This document shows positions 1 to 25,080 of a stretch of 64,000 bases of DNA, in pieces (positions within the stretch are counted from its first letter, which is position 1; each line of letters starts with the position of its first letter). Where the stretch lies: the NCBI GenBank assembly GCA_020137815.1, contig CM035360.1:3416578-3480577 (forward strand), in the 5' to 3' direction. The notes below the pieces were generated by a model. It had not been told where the DNA came from, did no database searches, and was given only the letters and a program-made list of their open reading frames with translations. Both the position numbers and the translations under genes were made by a program. The DNA comes from Hormiphora californensis. Lineage: Eukaryota; Ctenophora; Tentaculata; Cydippida; Pleurobrachiidae.

Positions 1-37
1 CTTCATCTTCTTCATGGTATCTCTCTGATCTCTCTAT

Positions 38-172
<135 letters not shown>

Positions 173-408
173 CTCTGACTTATATCACACAGTGGACAAT
201 AAAGGCGGTGATATTGGCGACCGCTAACTGTCAAAAAAGGGAGGAGAGTTTTATATTGGCAGTCTCGGATTCTAACTTTTTCTCTTTTCTCTCTTAATGT
301 AATGCCCACCTACCTCAACTGTACCTCAGTGAGAACCTCAGAACCTCAGTTTTTAGCTGGTGGGAATACTGAGAATATCAATGTAAATCTGATGTGAAAC
401 CCTCTCAG

Positions 409-11445
<11,037 letters not shown>

Positions 11446-11557
11446 TCCTGGATGACTTCGACTGAACCACTCCAGCTTGTTGAGTAGGGGGTGGAGCTCA
11501 ATAACCTCCAGCCCCAATCTCAGATTGAATCTGAGACTGGAACAATGCCGTAGGGAC

Positions 11558-11563
11558 AATAAA
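11558..11563 (+). terminator. Candidate polyadenylation signal AATAAA of the phosphodiesterase
   Basis: AATAAA lies 113 bp after the TGA stop at 11443-11445, in AT-rich sequence without further exons. The earlier AATAAA near 11420 is inside the coding exon. A TG-rich stretch follows at about 11590-11680. Confidence 0.5.
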
Positions 11564-12478
11564 TTGTAGACTGAGTAGTGAATAGTGAGTGTATATGGAC
11601 AATTCAACAATGTATACATTGTATTCACTGTATAGTGATGTCTATACATTGAGTACAAAACGTGTATTTTGTGTATTTTAGAGGAGTTTTTTGTATAGAT
11701 TTAGAATTTTGTAATCAAATTGTTTAACCTGTTGTATAATTGTATATTTTCTGTTATTTGTTGAGTGAACTTTTCTGTTAATTAACATTCAAATAGGACT
11801 ATAGGAGATTCTTGGAATGAGTGGTACAGCCCTGACCCTAACAGTAATATTATTACTAATAATGAGTATGAGAGAACTGAGTATCTACATAAAGTATGTT
11901 CCCTTATTCCTTTACATTATCCTGAGATGTTGACCGTTGTATTGTTGTTATTTCCCCTATTATTGAACCCATTTATATGATCGTTTAATATTTGACTTCT
12001 GTTTCGGGAAAACAGACAAGCTTTGAAAGGCTCAACTTGAACAAAACTCGACAGATTTTCGAAAATGAGTCGTATCGTGGTTGCGGCATGTCGTCTGCGC
12101 GTGCCAGAGTTCGAAGAAGCGCGCATATTTGAGAGGACAACTGCTTGCTTTCATCACAACGACTTCATTGCGCGCTACAATTACAACTGAAATGCCAACA
12201 TTCTGCCGAAGCTGAGATACTGGTTATCTGCTAGCTCGTGGAAAGGATGGATAATATTGGATATGGATACAAATCTTTCAGGTCCCCACCGCCAACACAA
12301 CACACTTTTATTCACGGTCTTATTCAGTGTTCTGGACTCTGGAGAAGATTCACTGGGTAGGACGTGGAAAATGTGTGAAACTGTGAAAGTCTAAACACAC
12401 GTGCGTGGACGAGAAATTCAGACTGAGCTAGGGGTATGCAATGAAAGGCATCACTCTCTTACTCGTTCTCCTAACTTT
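11564..12478. other. Intergenic, no gene recognised
   Basis: AT-rich sequence with short repeats of TATACA and GTGTATTTT words around 11590-11760. No exon with flanking splice sites and a recognisable product on either strand. Confidence 0.6.
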
Positions 12479-12637
<159 letters not shown>

Positions 12638-13480
12638 CCTCTATCGTATGTGTATATCCGGAAAGGGAGCTATTGACGAATTGTTTCCCTCTCAATTGTT
12701 TCTATTGATCACGTGTCAAAAAGGTAAATAGAGACGGGGCAGGAGGGGGCTGTTGTGAGAGAGATGTGAAAAAGAGGAGAGAAGGGGACTGTGAGAGAGA
12801 GAGATGTGAAAATATGGAGAGAGGGAAAGAAAGGTGTACCAACAGTCGAGAAATGTGCAAAATGGCAATAGAAAGGAAGAGGTGTGTGATAAACGAGGGG
12901 CATAGCAGTTGCTGGAGTTGAATACTGAAAACCCTTTTTGAATCCTTTTTTAAAAACTCCAGCCAAATCCTGGTACGATTATAATACGGAAAGGGAGCCT
13001 TCTGACTAACGTGTTCAAACTTCAGATCATGTCTATAATTGTGGCTATCACAGTCTGAATTCAGTGCAATCTAATGAAGGTTGAACAGACCTGTGTACCA
13101 AGCCATATCTCAGCAGCCAGAACATTATTTCATGTAGGAAGTGAGCCTAGTCTGGACGACTCCTTGTCTCAAAGTTTGGGGTCATTTGTTGACCAATACA
13201 GGGTACTCTTCACGCTTCTGTGGTGGTACCTCTGAACAAGAAAATCACGTCATTTCTTATCTCTAACTGTCTCTCTATTGTCATTTGGTGAGGGCATGTT
13301 TCTAATTTTTTTGAGAACTTTCCATGACCTCTGTAAATGTGATCATTTATTGATTTATCTTTTGCTCAATTTCTATTGGCCTACGCTCAATTTCACTGCA
13401 CACTTTACAAATTTTCTATCCCACGCACTTCGTGTCTCATTGTTTAGACGTCCTCTTCTCTCTCACTCACTCTCTCACTC

Positions 13481-13532
<52 letters not shown>

Positions 13533-14530
13533 TCTCTCAGTCTCACTCTCTCTCACTCTATTTTCTGAGCATGACACAGATCAAGATACCAAACTCTCTC
13601 TCTAACTGAGTTAAGCCCGGGGCGGGTAAGTGAGGCTGAACCAATGAGAAGGCTTGAAAACCACGTGACCAGGGTGTCACTCTCAGTCTTATCAGCAGTC
13701 CCCTCCTTATCTAGTTAAAGCCGTACAAGTGGGTGCCACTGAACACCACTGCAGGCGGAGGAGGGGGTCTAATTAGAGAGTTAGGAGAGAGATACTTTAG
13801 TTTTGGTAGAGTGAGAGAAGGAAATAAGAGAATGGTAATACATAATTAGGGGCTGTATTGTTTTTTTTGTAGAATTCAAATGAAATTAAATCTGTGTCTC
13901 CTGGTACTCAGAGCTGCTAAAATATATTATATCACCATTCACCATGGGGTGGAATTCACTGTAGGGTGCATTTATCAAGAATCATGTTTTCAGGAAGCAA
14001 CATGTGTAAATTGTACCCTGATGTAGATTGTGGGGTTCTGCAGCTCACACAAGAGATCAAGCTACTTCGATTACTTGTACCGATAAACACAAAACCCATC
14101 CATTTCTTTTAAACCAGGCATCCTTTCCCAAACTGTATTATCCTCGCTGAAGTCGCTGCGCTTAATCTGAGTGGTGTACTCCAGCATTGTGCATGGAGCT
14201 CATGTGTATTGTACGGTGTATAAATTATGCCCCTCTTCTCCGTTCGCAGTACCACCACTAGTCCTTCCTTCTGTACAGCTGGAATAAGATAATGTGAGAG
14301 AGAGGGGAGAGAGGGAGAGAGAGGGGAGAGAGAGAGAGAGAGAAAGATTGAGTAATGTAATTAATGCGAATCAGAATTTCTCATATGGACGCTTTTCCGT
14401 GCACCTCTGCATGCGCTCCTTGAAGCTGGATAAAAAAGAAAACGAAAGAGTGTATTGTACCTTTTGAGGGTGTGTCCAAGGACGTGTCTGTGTCCAACAC
14501 TTTTTACCGGAAATCTGTCTCTCCCCCATC

Positions 14531-14564
<34 letters not shown>

Positions 14565-15229
14565 CTTATACCACACTTGGTTATAAACAAACAGAGAGAT
14601 CTGATGTGGAATCTGGTTAGCACCATCTTTTGTTTAATATATGACACACATGCGTGTTTAGATAAGGTGAAGAGTGTTGTGGGATAATTTAACCAAGCTC
14701 CCAAGTAGCTGCTCACTTAGAGCACTCAAATAAATTAGTTTGTCTTTTTTCTCTAACTCGACAAACGTGGTGGGTTTTTCAATTAAATTAAGTGCTCGGC
14801 ACGTGAGTTGCATGAGGGCTCAGTGTAGACATGAGCAGGTCTGTACACTACCACTAATGGGTGAGAGAAAGATGGGACTCGGGAGAGAGAGGGAGAGGGC
14901 TGAGGGAGAGAAAAGGCAGAAAGAACGAGAGAGAAATGAATAAAGGCTCTAGTCTAGTCTTTCTCTGCCTAACAATTGTCCACGGCGGCCATCATATAAT
15001 TCATCCTATTTCTAAAGGATTTACTTAGAAATCTAATGGATTTATTTAGAAATCCAAAGCTCCAATACCCCATGAAGTTTAACAATTATTCGGCGGTATT
15101 ATGACACGAACACTCACTTTAATTCATCCACACACTGAGAGCGGAAACACTTGAGTACCTCAAATATGCCCCAAATTATTTGACCGCCACTCCTCCCATG
15201 CAGTTGGTGACGTCATATTATATTCGGTG
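12638..15229. other. Intergenic, CT/GA-rich, no gene recognised
   Basis: Contains shorter CT tracts at 13455-13560 and 14521-14564, and GA-rich stretches at 14295-14345 and 14880-14940. An AG-flanked open stretch at about 14119-14216 could be an exon, but I do not recognise it and found no partner exons. Confidence 0.5.
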
Positions 15230-16420
15230 GGAAGCAGAGCTAGAGAGCGAGCTCTCGAGCGCTATGCGATATCTGAGCCAGCGCGAGATATGGATATGAG
15301 AGGATCTAGAGAGCAGAGATCGAGAGAGATCTCTCTGATAAATAAATAGAGCGCTCTCCGATCTCTCGCTCCTCTTCTCTTCCTATCCCTCGAATATAGC
15401 TCTCTCCTGGATAGACGACCCGATATATCTCGCTCTCCCTACTCCTCCTCTCTCTCTCGCGCTGCTCTCTCTCGCTCGCTCTCGCTCGCTCTCGCTCTCT
15501 CTCTCTCTCTCGTGCTCTAGGCGCTCTCTATACCTCTCATCGCTCGCTCTCTCTCGAGATCTTCATCTCTCTTCCCTTTCTATCTCTCTCTCACCCTCTC
15601 TCTTTTTTCTTTGCCTTAGGCTTGCTTTCCTGTGCATTCTGTCCTCCTTCCTCCACCGTTGTTGCATCCCTTCACATCTTCCTTCTCACTACCCAAGTAC
15701 TCAAATTCTCTTTAGACGATCTCAGCATTCAGTTTTATTCCATCGTCAAGTAAAAATGACATTTTGGAGAAGGAAGTCTCTAAAAAATTCCAATTTTCGA
15801 GACTTCCTTCTCCAAAATTTTAAGGTATCCAATAAATGTAATAATCGCCTTGACAAGATTTCTGATGGTTTTCGACCACCCACCATCTTTGAAGACATTC
15901 CAAGAATTCAAATCCAACTTCGGTATTTCAACCTTCCTTTTGTCTCACTCCTCTGCACCATAAAAACGTTTGAGAAGAAGCTCCAGGATTGGACAATATT
16001 TTCATTTTTCAAGTTTTGAAAACCTCCTCTTTGATCTTTCATTCAATTTTTTCTTCAAATAGGAGGGCTCGCTGTGGACAAAGGCGAGTATTTGAAGCGT
16101 TGCTTGGCTCGTTCGAAGGGTAATTAGAAAAGCATTGTCATAAAAAGAAGAGAGAAAATAGTGCACAAGAACCCAAATTTACTTCTCGTTTGTGAGTTCA
16201 AGTACTGCGCTCCACAACGGATTTACTTGAACTGCGAAACTATCCGCCTCTCACAGAAAACGAGAGAGTGAAAGAGAGAGGGGGTGAGAGAGTGAAAGAG
16301 AGAGAGTGAAAGCGAGAGAGTGAAAGAGAAACGCTTGAGATCGAGCGCTGCGCGAGAGAGAGCGCATCGCGAGCGCTCTCTCGACTCCAGAGCGATCTCT
16401 ACGCGCTCGCTTCCTCTCGC
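15230..16420. other. CpG- and GA/CT-rich palindromic block with a perfect hairpin
   Basis: Segments 15230-15620 and 16255-16420 are packed with GAGCGC, GCTCTC, CTCGAG and TCGC words. They are rich in CpG compared with their surroundings, and one half is largely the antisense of the other. Between them, arms 15761-15780 and 15799-15818 form a perfect 20-bp hairpin with an 18-nt loop. A promoter-like CpG/GAGA island or a decayed repeat are both possible. No transcript can be inferred. Confidence 0.45.
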
Positions 16421-18436
16421 TCTCCTACTGAGACCGCGTCTTATTCCTCGTTGTTTTAAACAACCCAAAATAAACCCACCTTCTCCTTTCCCCACACCTA
16501 ACTCCCTCGTCCAAAATCCATTACTTTGAGTTTGAGAGGCAGTGATTTCTCTCTCTCTGTCCCTACCGAAGACAATGTTCCTGTCTTCCTCTCTCTCTTC
16601 TCTCTCTCTCTCTCTCTCGCTCTCCCCTTCTCTCCGGCCTCTCTCCGTCTCTCCGGTGTCTCTCTCTCTCATTCGTACTCCCCTGCTCCTCGTCGTCTGG
16701 CTCGTCTCAGGGTCTCATTCTGCTCTTCCCTCGCCGTGTTTCAGAAAACGAGTCGTCGCTCGTGACTGGTGCTCGACGGAAGGGCTCTTCTCTCGAGGTA
16801 GGCTGCCGGTTCGTCGGTCTCAGCTTGCTCTCAGACATGCTTTCTGGTCTTCATGTCCCTTGTCTCGTCTCTTGAAGTGCGGGTTTGCGGCGTGGGTGCT
16901 TCTACGGGGTATGCTGGGGGTCCTGTCGCTCCAGCATCTTTCGATCTTCTCGTCTCCATTTATTTTAGCGATAGTCCTTTCACAAAAAAACACTCTCCCC
17001 ATCATCGCGCCGCTCAAATAATGGTCATACATGATAAAAGGAATCTTAATAAGATGTTAGGTGAGAGAAAGAGATAGAGAGAGAAGGATAGAGAGAGAGA
17101 TAGATAGAGAGAAAAAGATAGATGGATAGAGAGATAATAAAGAGACTTGGAGGACCATCCCCCTCAGTAAAAAACACCCTACTTAGCGCCCTGATCACGT
17201 GACCTAGGTCCCTTGTGATTGGTCGGGTGACAGCTCTCCCGGACAATCCCCCAAAAATGAGTAGATCCGATACATGATTTTGTTGGGGGCTGGATTTCCC
17301 TGGGAAAAATGGAGGCGTCAGCTGTAAAAATCCTCCTTTATTATAGCTGAAGAGAGAGAGAGAGGCGGGGACGGCCCCAGCTCTGTTTTATTCTCTTGAC
17401 ACAATCTAGTAGACCCCCCGCTGAGCGGTATTTTCTTGATAAACCGTGCAGCTAAAGATGCTAGAATAATTAGACGGTCCTGGTGATTAGCTGAACGAGC
17501 CCAGTACCATGCAATACTTTATTCTCTCTCTCCTTGTCTCTCTTTTTTCTCTCACTCTCTCCCTCCTTCTCTACCACCCCCTCGCCCCTAAACATACACG
17601 GGCCGACGCAAATGTAATCTGTAAAGCATCAAGCATCAAGAAGACACAGTTTAGCATAGACGCGGAGAGAGATAGAGTTTATTGAGAGAAGAAAAAATAT
17701 CGGAGTTGTAGATCCAAAAGTTACAACTATAATAGAATGACGAATAAACGATAATTCGAGATGTTTTTTTAAATGTATACCACAACTAGTTCCTAATACA
17801 TGTAACAATAAATAATTTCTAAAATTTAAATTGTCCGAGGACGGATTAGGTCAAAACCGGAGGTCTAGTCCTAGGTCTACCCACTCGGGGTCACATGGAT
17901 TTTTACACTTTCAATTGTTTGCTCCTAAGGAGGTTTTTACCTAATTTCTTCAACACGATTCTGATTTTCTCTCCATCCTTTTTTTCTACTATCAGGTGCA
18001 TCAGCGGCTGAGCTGCATATGACACGAGACAAGGCGTCTCACCCTGACTCCTACAGTTTACACGCTCCTTCAAGAACTCCTTTTAGTCATATTTCTAGCC
18101 CCTATACTATCATGATAGTCCACCTTTTCTACCCCTCTCTCTCTCTCTCTCTCTGAATTTTTATCTATATCTCTCTCCCTCTCTTTCTATCTTTCTATCT
18201 TTCTATCTTTATCTCTCCTCTGCTCACAGCTCGCCGCCCGCGTGCGTTAACCTGCATTCTATCACCCGGCCCTACCAAAGACACTGTTTACCATTGTTTG
18301 CAAATGAGCTATCACAATTCTCTTTCGTCGTTTTGTTCTGAAGTTCGACACTAAGTCGAGATTGCTCATCTAGACGTCGCAGCTAGAGAGAGCTCGAGCG
18401 AGAGAGCGAGAGAGATAGAGAGAGAGAGAGATCGAT

Positions 18437-18470
<34 letters not shown>

Positions 18471-18746
18471 GAAATGAAAGATAGAGAGAAAAGATGTGAT
18501 CTCATCCATCGGTCATCACGACACGAGTTAGGGAGTGATTCGGCGACACAAGTTGCCCACTTGCCCACCGTCTGGTGGCTAATAAAGTTCAGAGGAACTC
18601 ATAAGACTTATGAACATGATGAACATGTCACATAAACCATCAGTCCCTAGGAATACATTAGTGCCCTTTATTACTTTCTTTGTGTCCTTTTCTCCAGGGT
18701 TTATCTCTCCACCTTGTCTCCCTATCTCTCTCATATATTTGATATT
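16421..18746. other. Intergenic, microsatellite-rich
   Basis: CT tract at about 16545-16670, GA/GATA-rich sequence at 17055-17140, TCTATCTT repeats at 18125-18215 and a GAGA/GATAGA stretch at 18390-18490. The long open frames across 16223-17021 follow the CT/GA composition and overlap each other in opposite frames, so I do not annotate them as genes. Confidence 0.5.
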
Positions 18747-18922
18747 GGAAAGTTATTGGATGCAGGGCAAGTTATCACCAGCTGCAGGTTGCATAACGTT
18801 CCCTCGAATAAGGCACGATTGGGCTTTAAAATAAAATAGGTGGTAGGTGAGCCCAAAAGTATCCCTTAATTGGCCCTCAAGCCTGATTTTTAATGAAATC
18901 CAAATTTCGTCGTCTGAAGGTC
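18747..18922 (+). repeat. Duplicated segment, copy A (truncated by the gap)
   Basis: Closely matches 43378-43580 over its whole length, starting TTTGATATTGGAAAG and with a few substitutions and small indels. It stops at the N gap just inside the stretch that looks like an exon in the other copy. Unlike copy B it has no Gypsy element at its left edge. Confidence 0.9.
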
Positions 18923-19022
18923 NNNNNNNNNNNNNNNNNNNNNNNNNNNNNNNNNNNNNNNNNNNNNNNNNNNNNNNNNNNNNNNNNNNNNNNNNNNNNN
19001 NNNNNNNNNNNNNNNNNNNNNN
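18923..19022. other. Assembly gap, exactly 100 N
   Basis: A run of exactly 100 N, the usual placeholder for a gap of unknown length. The order and distance of sequences on either side are therefore uncertain. Confidence 0.99.
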
Positions 19023-22000
19023 GCGATCCATTGATGGAGATAGAGGGGAGTGGATTGTAGAGAGGTCTGCTGGAGAATAAAATACTTGGAGCATAAGGGT
19101 CGATGCCTCCGTTACAGATGGGAGGATCGGAATATAGAGAATTTGGGCCACATCGAGTCACGCAATTACAAGCGAGTCGTTAGGACCCCCTCCGGTGGAA
19201 GGCAAATGAATTAGAAGTTTGGAGCAGGCGAGACTTAAGGAGTAATGGAATAAGAATGCGAACATTAGGTTAGGGACGCATAATATCGACGGACGTAAGT
19301 GAGAGAGAGGAGAATGGAAAATTGGAGATAGAATGTAAAGAGAGTACATACCAAAGAAAAGCCGTGAAGGGAATGGAAATTGCGGACGAGAGGTAGTGGA
19401 AAACTGCGGGGCAGGAGCATGAGAGGGAAAGAAGTGGGGGAACAGGAAGGGCGAGCTAGCAGAGAAGGCCGAGTGAGGAGTGAGAGAGAGAGGGAGTAGA
19501 TGAGAGCAGAGAAGGAGGAGTAGGCCGCACTTAGACGGCACAGCAGGCATGAGAGTAAACATTGTTAAGAGAATGGGCCTTTTGCTAAGCCTTGACAATA
19601 GCGTAAGAAAAGTAGTATTTACATTTTTATAGGAAAGCCCTCCGTTACTAAAAATCCGATGTTGTAAAGTTACACATGCAACGCGCATTATATTATGGCA
19701 ATAGAGTCGCGCTTGGTAACAATGCTGATGACAACTGTAGCTGCAATCTAGACTGTACAATACTAGGCCAAGAAGGAAGAATCGTATGAGGAGAAGGGGT
19801 TGCAGGAGGAAAAAGTGAATGCCCAGTAATATGCTTAAGCTGAAAACTCTTACTTAAAAACTCGTACTGCCCATATAAAGCTTCATAATAATCGATAGCG
19901 GCTAGAGGTTGCGATGTCTTAAACCATACCCCGTGGGCGAGAACTATGATAGCACACATGGAAGATGTCAGAAGAAACTGATGTGAAGTAGTCGAGTAGC
20001 TAGGGGATTCGAAGCTGAGATGCACTAGACGTAATTGAAGCAGCTGTCTAGCAGTGGGAGTAGATTTGGCGCCATGAGGCGGCCCTTGCAGATCATTGGT
20101 TGTGATACTATACAAGGCAGTCCACCTGCAAAAAGTAATTGCGAAAGCCGAGGCAAAGCGGAGTGGGAACATAGCACATACTCCACAGGCTAGAGAGTAG
20201 ATTTGTGAATAGCGCCCTAAAATAGTATTAAGGGAGGTCATCTTTTCAATTGCAATCATGCTACCCCACCTAGACCAGGAAGTCAACATAGGATTTAAAC
20301 TAATTACCATGTTGTCGGACGCTAGAGCGTATGTAAATTGCGTGAGTCACGTACTGCAGTATGGGATCCGAGGAGATACAAGTTTTTGGCGCCAATGTGC
20401 CCAAGGCCATACGTCGTCTGTCGGCCGCTAAGCTAAGCCTACATGCTGATCATTAATCAAGTGATTATTAACAGTCCCCACGTCGCATGTGGACCCTGCA
20501 TAACAATGAAGCCTTAGTGCGGAGTTGCTAGGCAAAGGCTAGACCTCCTGCGAAGATTATTTTAGCCTGATAGCGCCACAAATTCCTAGAACTTTAGAAT
20601 TGCTTAAGCTAATGGAAAGCAGGAACTAACTAGATATGTTGCTATGAGAAAGAAGGAACAGAAAAGAAACACCCTAGAGACTTTGCTTGCTCGAATGGAA
20701 AACATGGAACTTATACTAAGATTTCAGTTACTAGACTAATGGAAAAAAACAGAAGCCTTCTAAATATGCATTGTGCTGATGGAAAAACAAATGAACTACT
20801 AGATTATTACAGCATCTAGGGGAAACCAGAAACAGCTTTGTGACTACTCAGGCAATACACTACATCCAGTTATACTTCACACGGGACAAGCAGCAATGAA
20901 AAAGTGACAAGTAGCAGCGGCTAGCCCATGTATCGACCCAATTAAGAAGTATTGTAACATAACTTACTAATACATCTACGTGGCATTAGAATGTACACCA
21001 AGCTGGAATCAGTTAAACAGCCCCAGATCCCGAACCCAGGATTCACAATAGTTACACGTTATGGCAGGTTTAGCCGATTATCCACCTTCCCAGAAAGGCC
21101 AAGCATAAAGAGAACGAGGAGCGAAAGGTGAAGTACATTAATAAGAAGTAGGCTAGTTGGTAGCGTAAATGTGGATCACAAGGGTCAACCATTGCTAGCA
21201 TGAGTTAGCATGAGGGAAGAGAAAGAGGAAATACTACCGATAAGTAACATTGCACAGCCCAGTGTATAACGTAGGCGTGCTTACTCCCAGATACTACTTA
21301 CATTGGAGGATGGCTTTGAACATTGGATGGAGAAAGACCTATTGACCTCAACCAGGGGCGCTGGCAGTAGCACCACAGTTAGATGAACTGATTTATAAAA
21401 AAATACATAAACTTCGATTAAATTAAATCAAAAACATTAACTGCAATTATAAAATCATAACTAACGCATAAAGTGCGATAATGGTCGTTATCAGCAGTCG
21501 GATTGTTTTGAAGTTGTCACCCCCGACCCTTGTGTAACTTAATCATCAGGCAACATGTTAACTAAACTCATTTAAAGTCGGACTAAAAGTGCCCACTCTA
21601 TGCAGGGTCGTTATAAACAGGCATACCATATTAATAATAGACTTAGGTTAATGTACGCTACGTAAGAAGAGAGGATAAGTTTCCTAAGTAATAAGCAGCA
21701 CAAAGGAAAAAGAACAGCCATACAAACAGTGAGTAGCTGAATCAAGGGTAGTTGGCTTTGATTAGCAGGAAATATAGCAGCCCCGCCAAGGCCCAGTATG
21801 CTGTACTGAGTGGCAACGTTATTAGGTCTAATAAGTTGACCCGCAGGATAAGTATAGGATTTAGTTGTTAAGATGGTTATCCCCAAAATCGAACATATGT
21901 GTAGTCGGGACAGGGATGATGAGATTGGTCAGCGGCCCTTCCTGACGAAAACTGGGAAGAGCGCAGGACGGGAAGGATGCTTTAGCTCAGGAGGAGGAGA

Positions 22001-25000
22001 ACCCAAGCAACCGACGCGCGGCAGTATAGATAAAGCCCAAGTTACTTGTTCCCGGTAACGTCGCTAGTTATGTACCACTGTGACCAGCTGCGTCTTGGTA
22101 AAGCCAATCATTACGTAGTTTTTAGTACATGCTGTACCTTGTAGTACGTGGTATGAAACGTCGCAGTAATCATTGAGCTTACTGCGGCAATAGTCTTTAG
22201 CCGTGTGGAATATACCCTTACGATCAAGCGTTGAGCTGGAATAACACTGTCCAGAGGCTACGAGACGAGTAACTAGCCTGACCACATTCAAAGTACGGGC
22301 ATTATAGCTCCGAGACAGCCACTGTTGTGGCAAATAAATCTGAGCACTCACTGAGGGAATCAGAATTAAAGCTACCATAAATGAGAGGGCTGAACATTGG
22401 GCAGCCCAATGCGGACCAGTCCTGTCAAGACATCCAAGCACATTCATAGATCTCCTTAAACATACGCAATAGCTAACATGTCGCGTGCGTTTAGAATGAG
22501 GTACGCACATGGATACGACACATAAGTTCGGCAAGTTTTTATTCAAGGTGACGTACTTAGCATACTTTTGTGCTCACATGACCGTAGGACTGGTAGTGTG
22601 ATACGACGGAACAGTGATAGAATATGAACACATGAATAGGCAGCTAGGTGATCAGTTAACAACTGAATGTGATGGCCCGTCCTTGACGGAGCGCGCAGGC
22701 GTGTAGGGGCCTGTTGAGTGGCAGTAATCAATACATCATCACAGTACTCGGCAATTCCCGCTCTTGGTTCGGCATAATTGCAACTTTGAATTGCTTAATG
22801 CCTCAATGATTCTTCGTAGAGGGGAGTGCAGGTTAGCGCGCACTAAGCTGCCAGATTGTACTAGGGAGAATAAGGCCTACATTGGCATTGAAGCGATGAG
22901 CCCATAGGACGGCAAATAGCTGAGATTGCATTCGCCGGAGGCGCGTATAACTTAGTCCACTCGTGTTATTCCGCGATAGAGGTATGAGCTATGACGCGAG
23001 CGAAGAAACCTGAATTCAGTAGTCTCGGTCCCACTACAATCATAGGCGCGTAGCTGAATAGCGCTTGACATGGGGTAGACCTGACCCGTCAGATATCTTC
23101 ATGTAAAATCTCTCCCGGCTGCTAATTCCGCGCATCGACTTTACTGTGAAGCGGCCATATTTGTGCGTTGCAAATAAGATTCATTATTCGGCAGGGTGGC
23201 TTAAATCTCCAGGTAATTCCCGTGGAGATGGAAGCCTATAGTAAGAAAATGGTCTGGTCCGATATGGAATGAATGTAAGTACGTAAGCTATTATGCGCAT
23301 AACGTGAGTGCCTAGCAGTGTCGGGAGCCCCGATTGCCTAGCCATCAGGCGAGATTCCTAACCGATGTAGGGGCATAGCACAGAGGTTTTTTTTTTTTTG
23401 TCCACATTAAAGTCTGCGAGGAGGCCCCGTAAGCCTCCAAGACAGGATCCATGGCGCCGCTTTCGTACAAAAGAGCTGAATGTATAACTATACTAGTAAA
23501 AGCGACTGGAGGATATTAGAATAATATCCTAAGCAGAACGTAGGCATCGAGGAGGGCTGCCCGCACCAACATATAAATACGCGGGCTTTCAAATTACGAG
23601 TGCGGAATTATGTTGAATTTCCCTGTAGTCGCGATAGTTCGGATAAGCCTAATTGACTGCCTGCCACTTAAAGGAGTCGGAATTTATGAATTTCTGTCTC
23701 AGTTTACTACGTATACTTAGGGCACATGGCATGTCGATAGCATAAAAGGTAGGATTTTAATGATAGTAAATATAGACCCATATATTAGGTATGTGTTCTA
23801 AAGTGAACCAGTTTCTCTCTTACCTTCGCCCGACGTGAATCCAGGTTTATAACTAGTAGCAGACGATCCTTTCATAAAATGTCTATGCAAACATGGACAT
23901 GCTTTGACAACGATATGCAACTGGTAGAAGCCTCATTGATTGTCTGATCATAGGTAACTGGCCTAGCTTATGACTATGTTGCATAATCTGCCAAGACGAC
24001 GTAACTTATATCCGTGGCATAAGCTGATAGTTCAAACCTCATAATTTGGCTCGCGTTAAGTGGTGACTAACTACATAAGCTCGAGACTATCTGAACCATG
24101 AGCAGCATACAACATATCAGAGATTGAAAGAAAGGCGAGCTTAAGTTTTCGAGATTGAGGAAGAAACACAGATGATAGTATACTTTCGATATAAGAGTTT
24201 GTGCTACATATTCGTAAGACTACGCATGGAAATAAGTTTATAGGTAATTATATTCATTGGTATTTAACAAGAGGATTCATCTTTTAGCTCGCAATTACGA
24301 GGGTTTTCAATTCATAATTGAAAGAAGTCATATGTTCACGGTAATTTTGAACAAGAGTTTCTGAGGATCAATAACTGTCATATCTTAGAGATAGACCATA
24401 TCTGGCGACTAGCCGAGATAACTAAGGGTGATGGAGTATGACCCACAGCTAGTGACATTGAGGATGATGACATAGAACAGGTGCTGTTCCTCTCGGAGAC
24501 AATCTCTGTGACGTTCCTGATTAGAGTTATCTCGCCTCCTGTTAGGTACTACCTCCCACTTTGATCGCCCTGGTTCATTGTTAACCACATTACTCAAACT
24601 CATGGAGAATGATTGAGAATATTAGAATAATCATCAGACTGATACGACCCATCACGAAAACGACTCAACCCGGCTAAATGCGGTATAGTACAGGACCGAC
24701 TGAGCTATGTACAAGTAATTAGGATAATTGGATCGTTCTAAAACAAGCTCGTCATGTTAGCCGAGGAGATGCGTATGCGATAATTCATTGATGGCAGGGG
24801 AGATGGCAAAGGTAGACACGACTTTTATCAATCCACCTATGGTGATAACTGAATAAACATTTATAATTATAATTGTACCTGCCCAGTAGAGAGAGACTTT
24901 GAAACGGAGGAGAAGGAAGGTAAGAATCTAATCACCAGCTCTCTCTGAATCATGTTTTGCAGTTCGCACCTTTCCCTTGTCATAGGGAGCGTTAAAAACA

Positions 25001-25080
25001 GCGCGGCCAAAAAATCACTAGGATAATTGATGAATCGGCGATATGGCGGGCAAGGGTAAATATCCTCATTTCGGAGCACA
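19023..25080. other. Anonymous 6-kb block of distinct character
   Basis: No CT/GA microsatellite longer than a few units, unlike both flanks, and noticeably more CpG. Two overlapping minus-strand open frames of about 200 codons (19158-19760, 19693-20310) have Ser/Leu/Pro/His-rich translations matching nothing I know. TAATGGAAA-like words recur at about 20611, 20693, 20733 and 20776, suggesting a decayed tandem repeat. A 13-T run lies near 23386. No splice-bounded exon or mobile-element protein was recognised. Confidence 0.5.

Noticed and set aside
15140-15220. Stretch resembling the phosphodiesterase exon at 6383 (ending ..TPPMQL)
   Set aside because: Similarity is limited to about a dozen residues, without splice sites in matching phase or neighbouring phosphodiesterase exons.
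16223-17021. Open frames of about 150 codons on both strands
   Set aside because: They overlap each other in opposite directions across CT/GA and CpG-rich sequence and contain no recognisable domain.
19158-20310. Two overlapping minus-strand open frames of about 200 codons each
   Set aside because: Ser/Leu/Pro/His-rich translations without domains, no splice or Kozak support, in a block without other coding signals.
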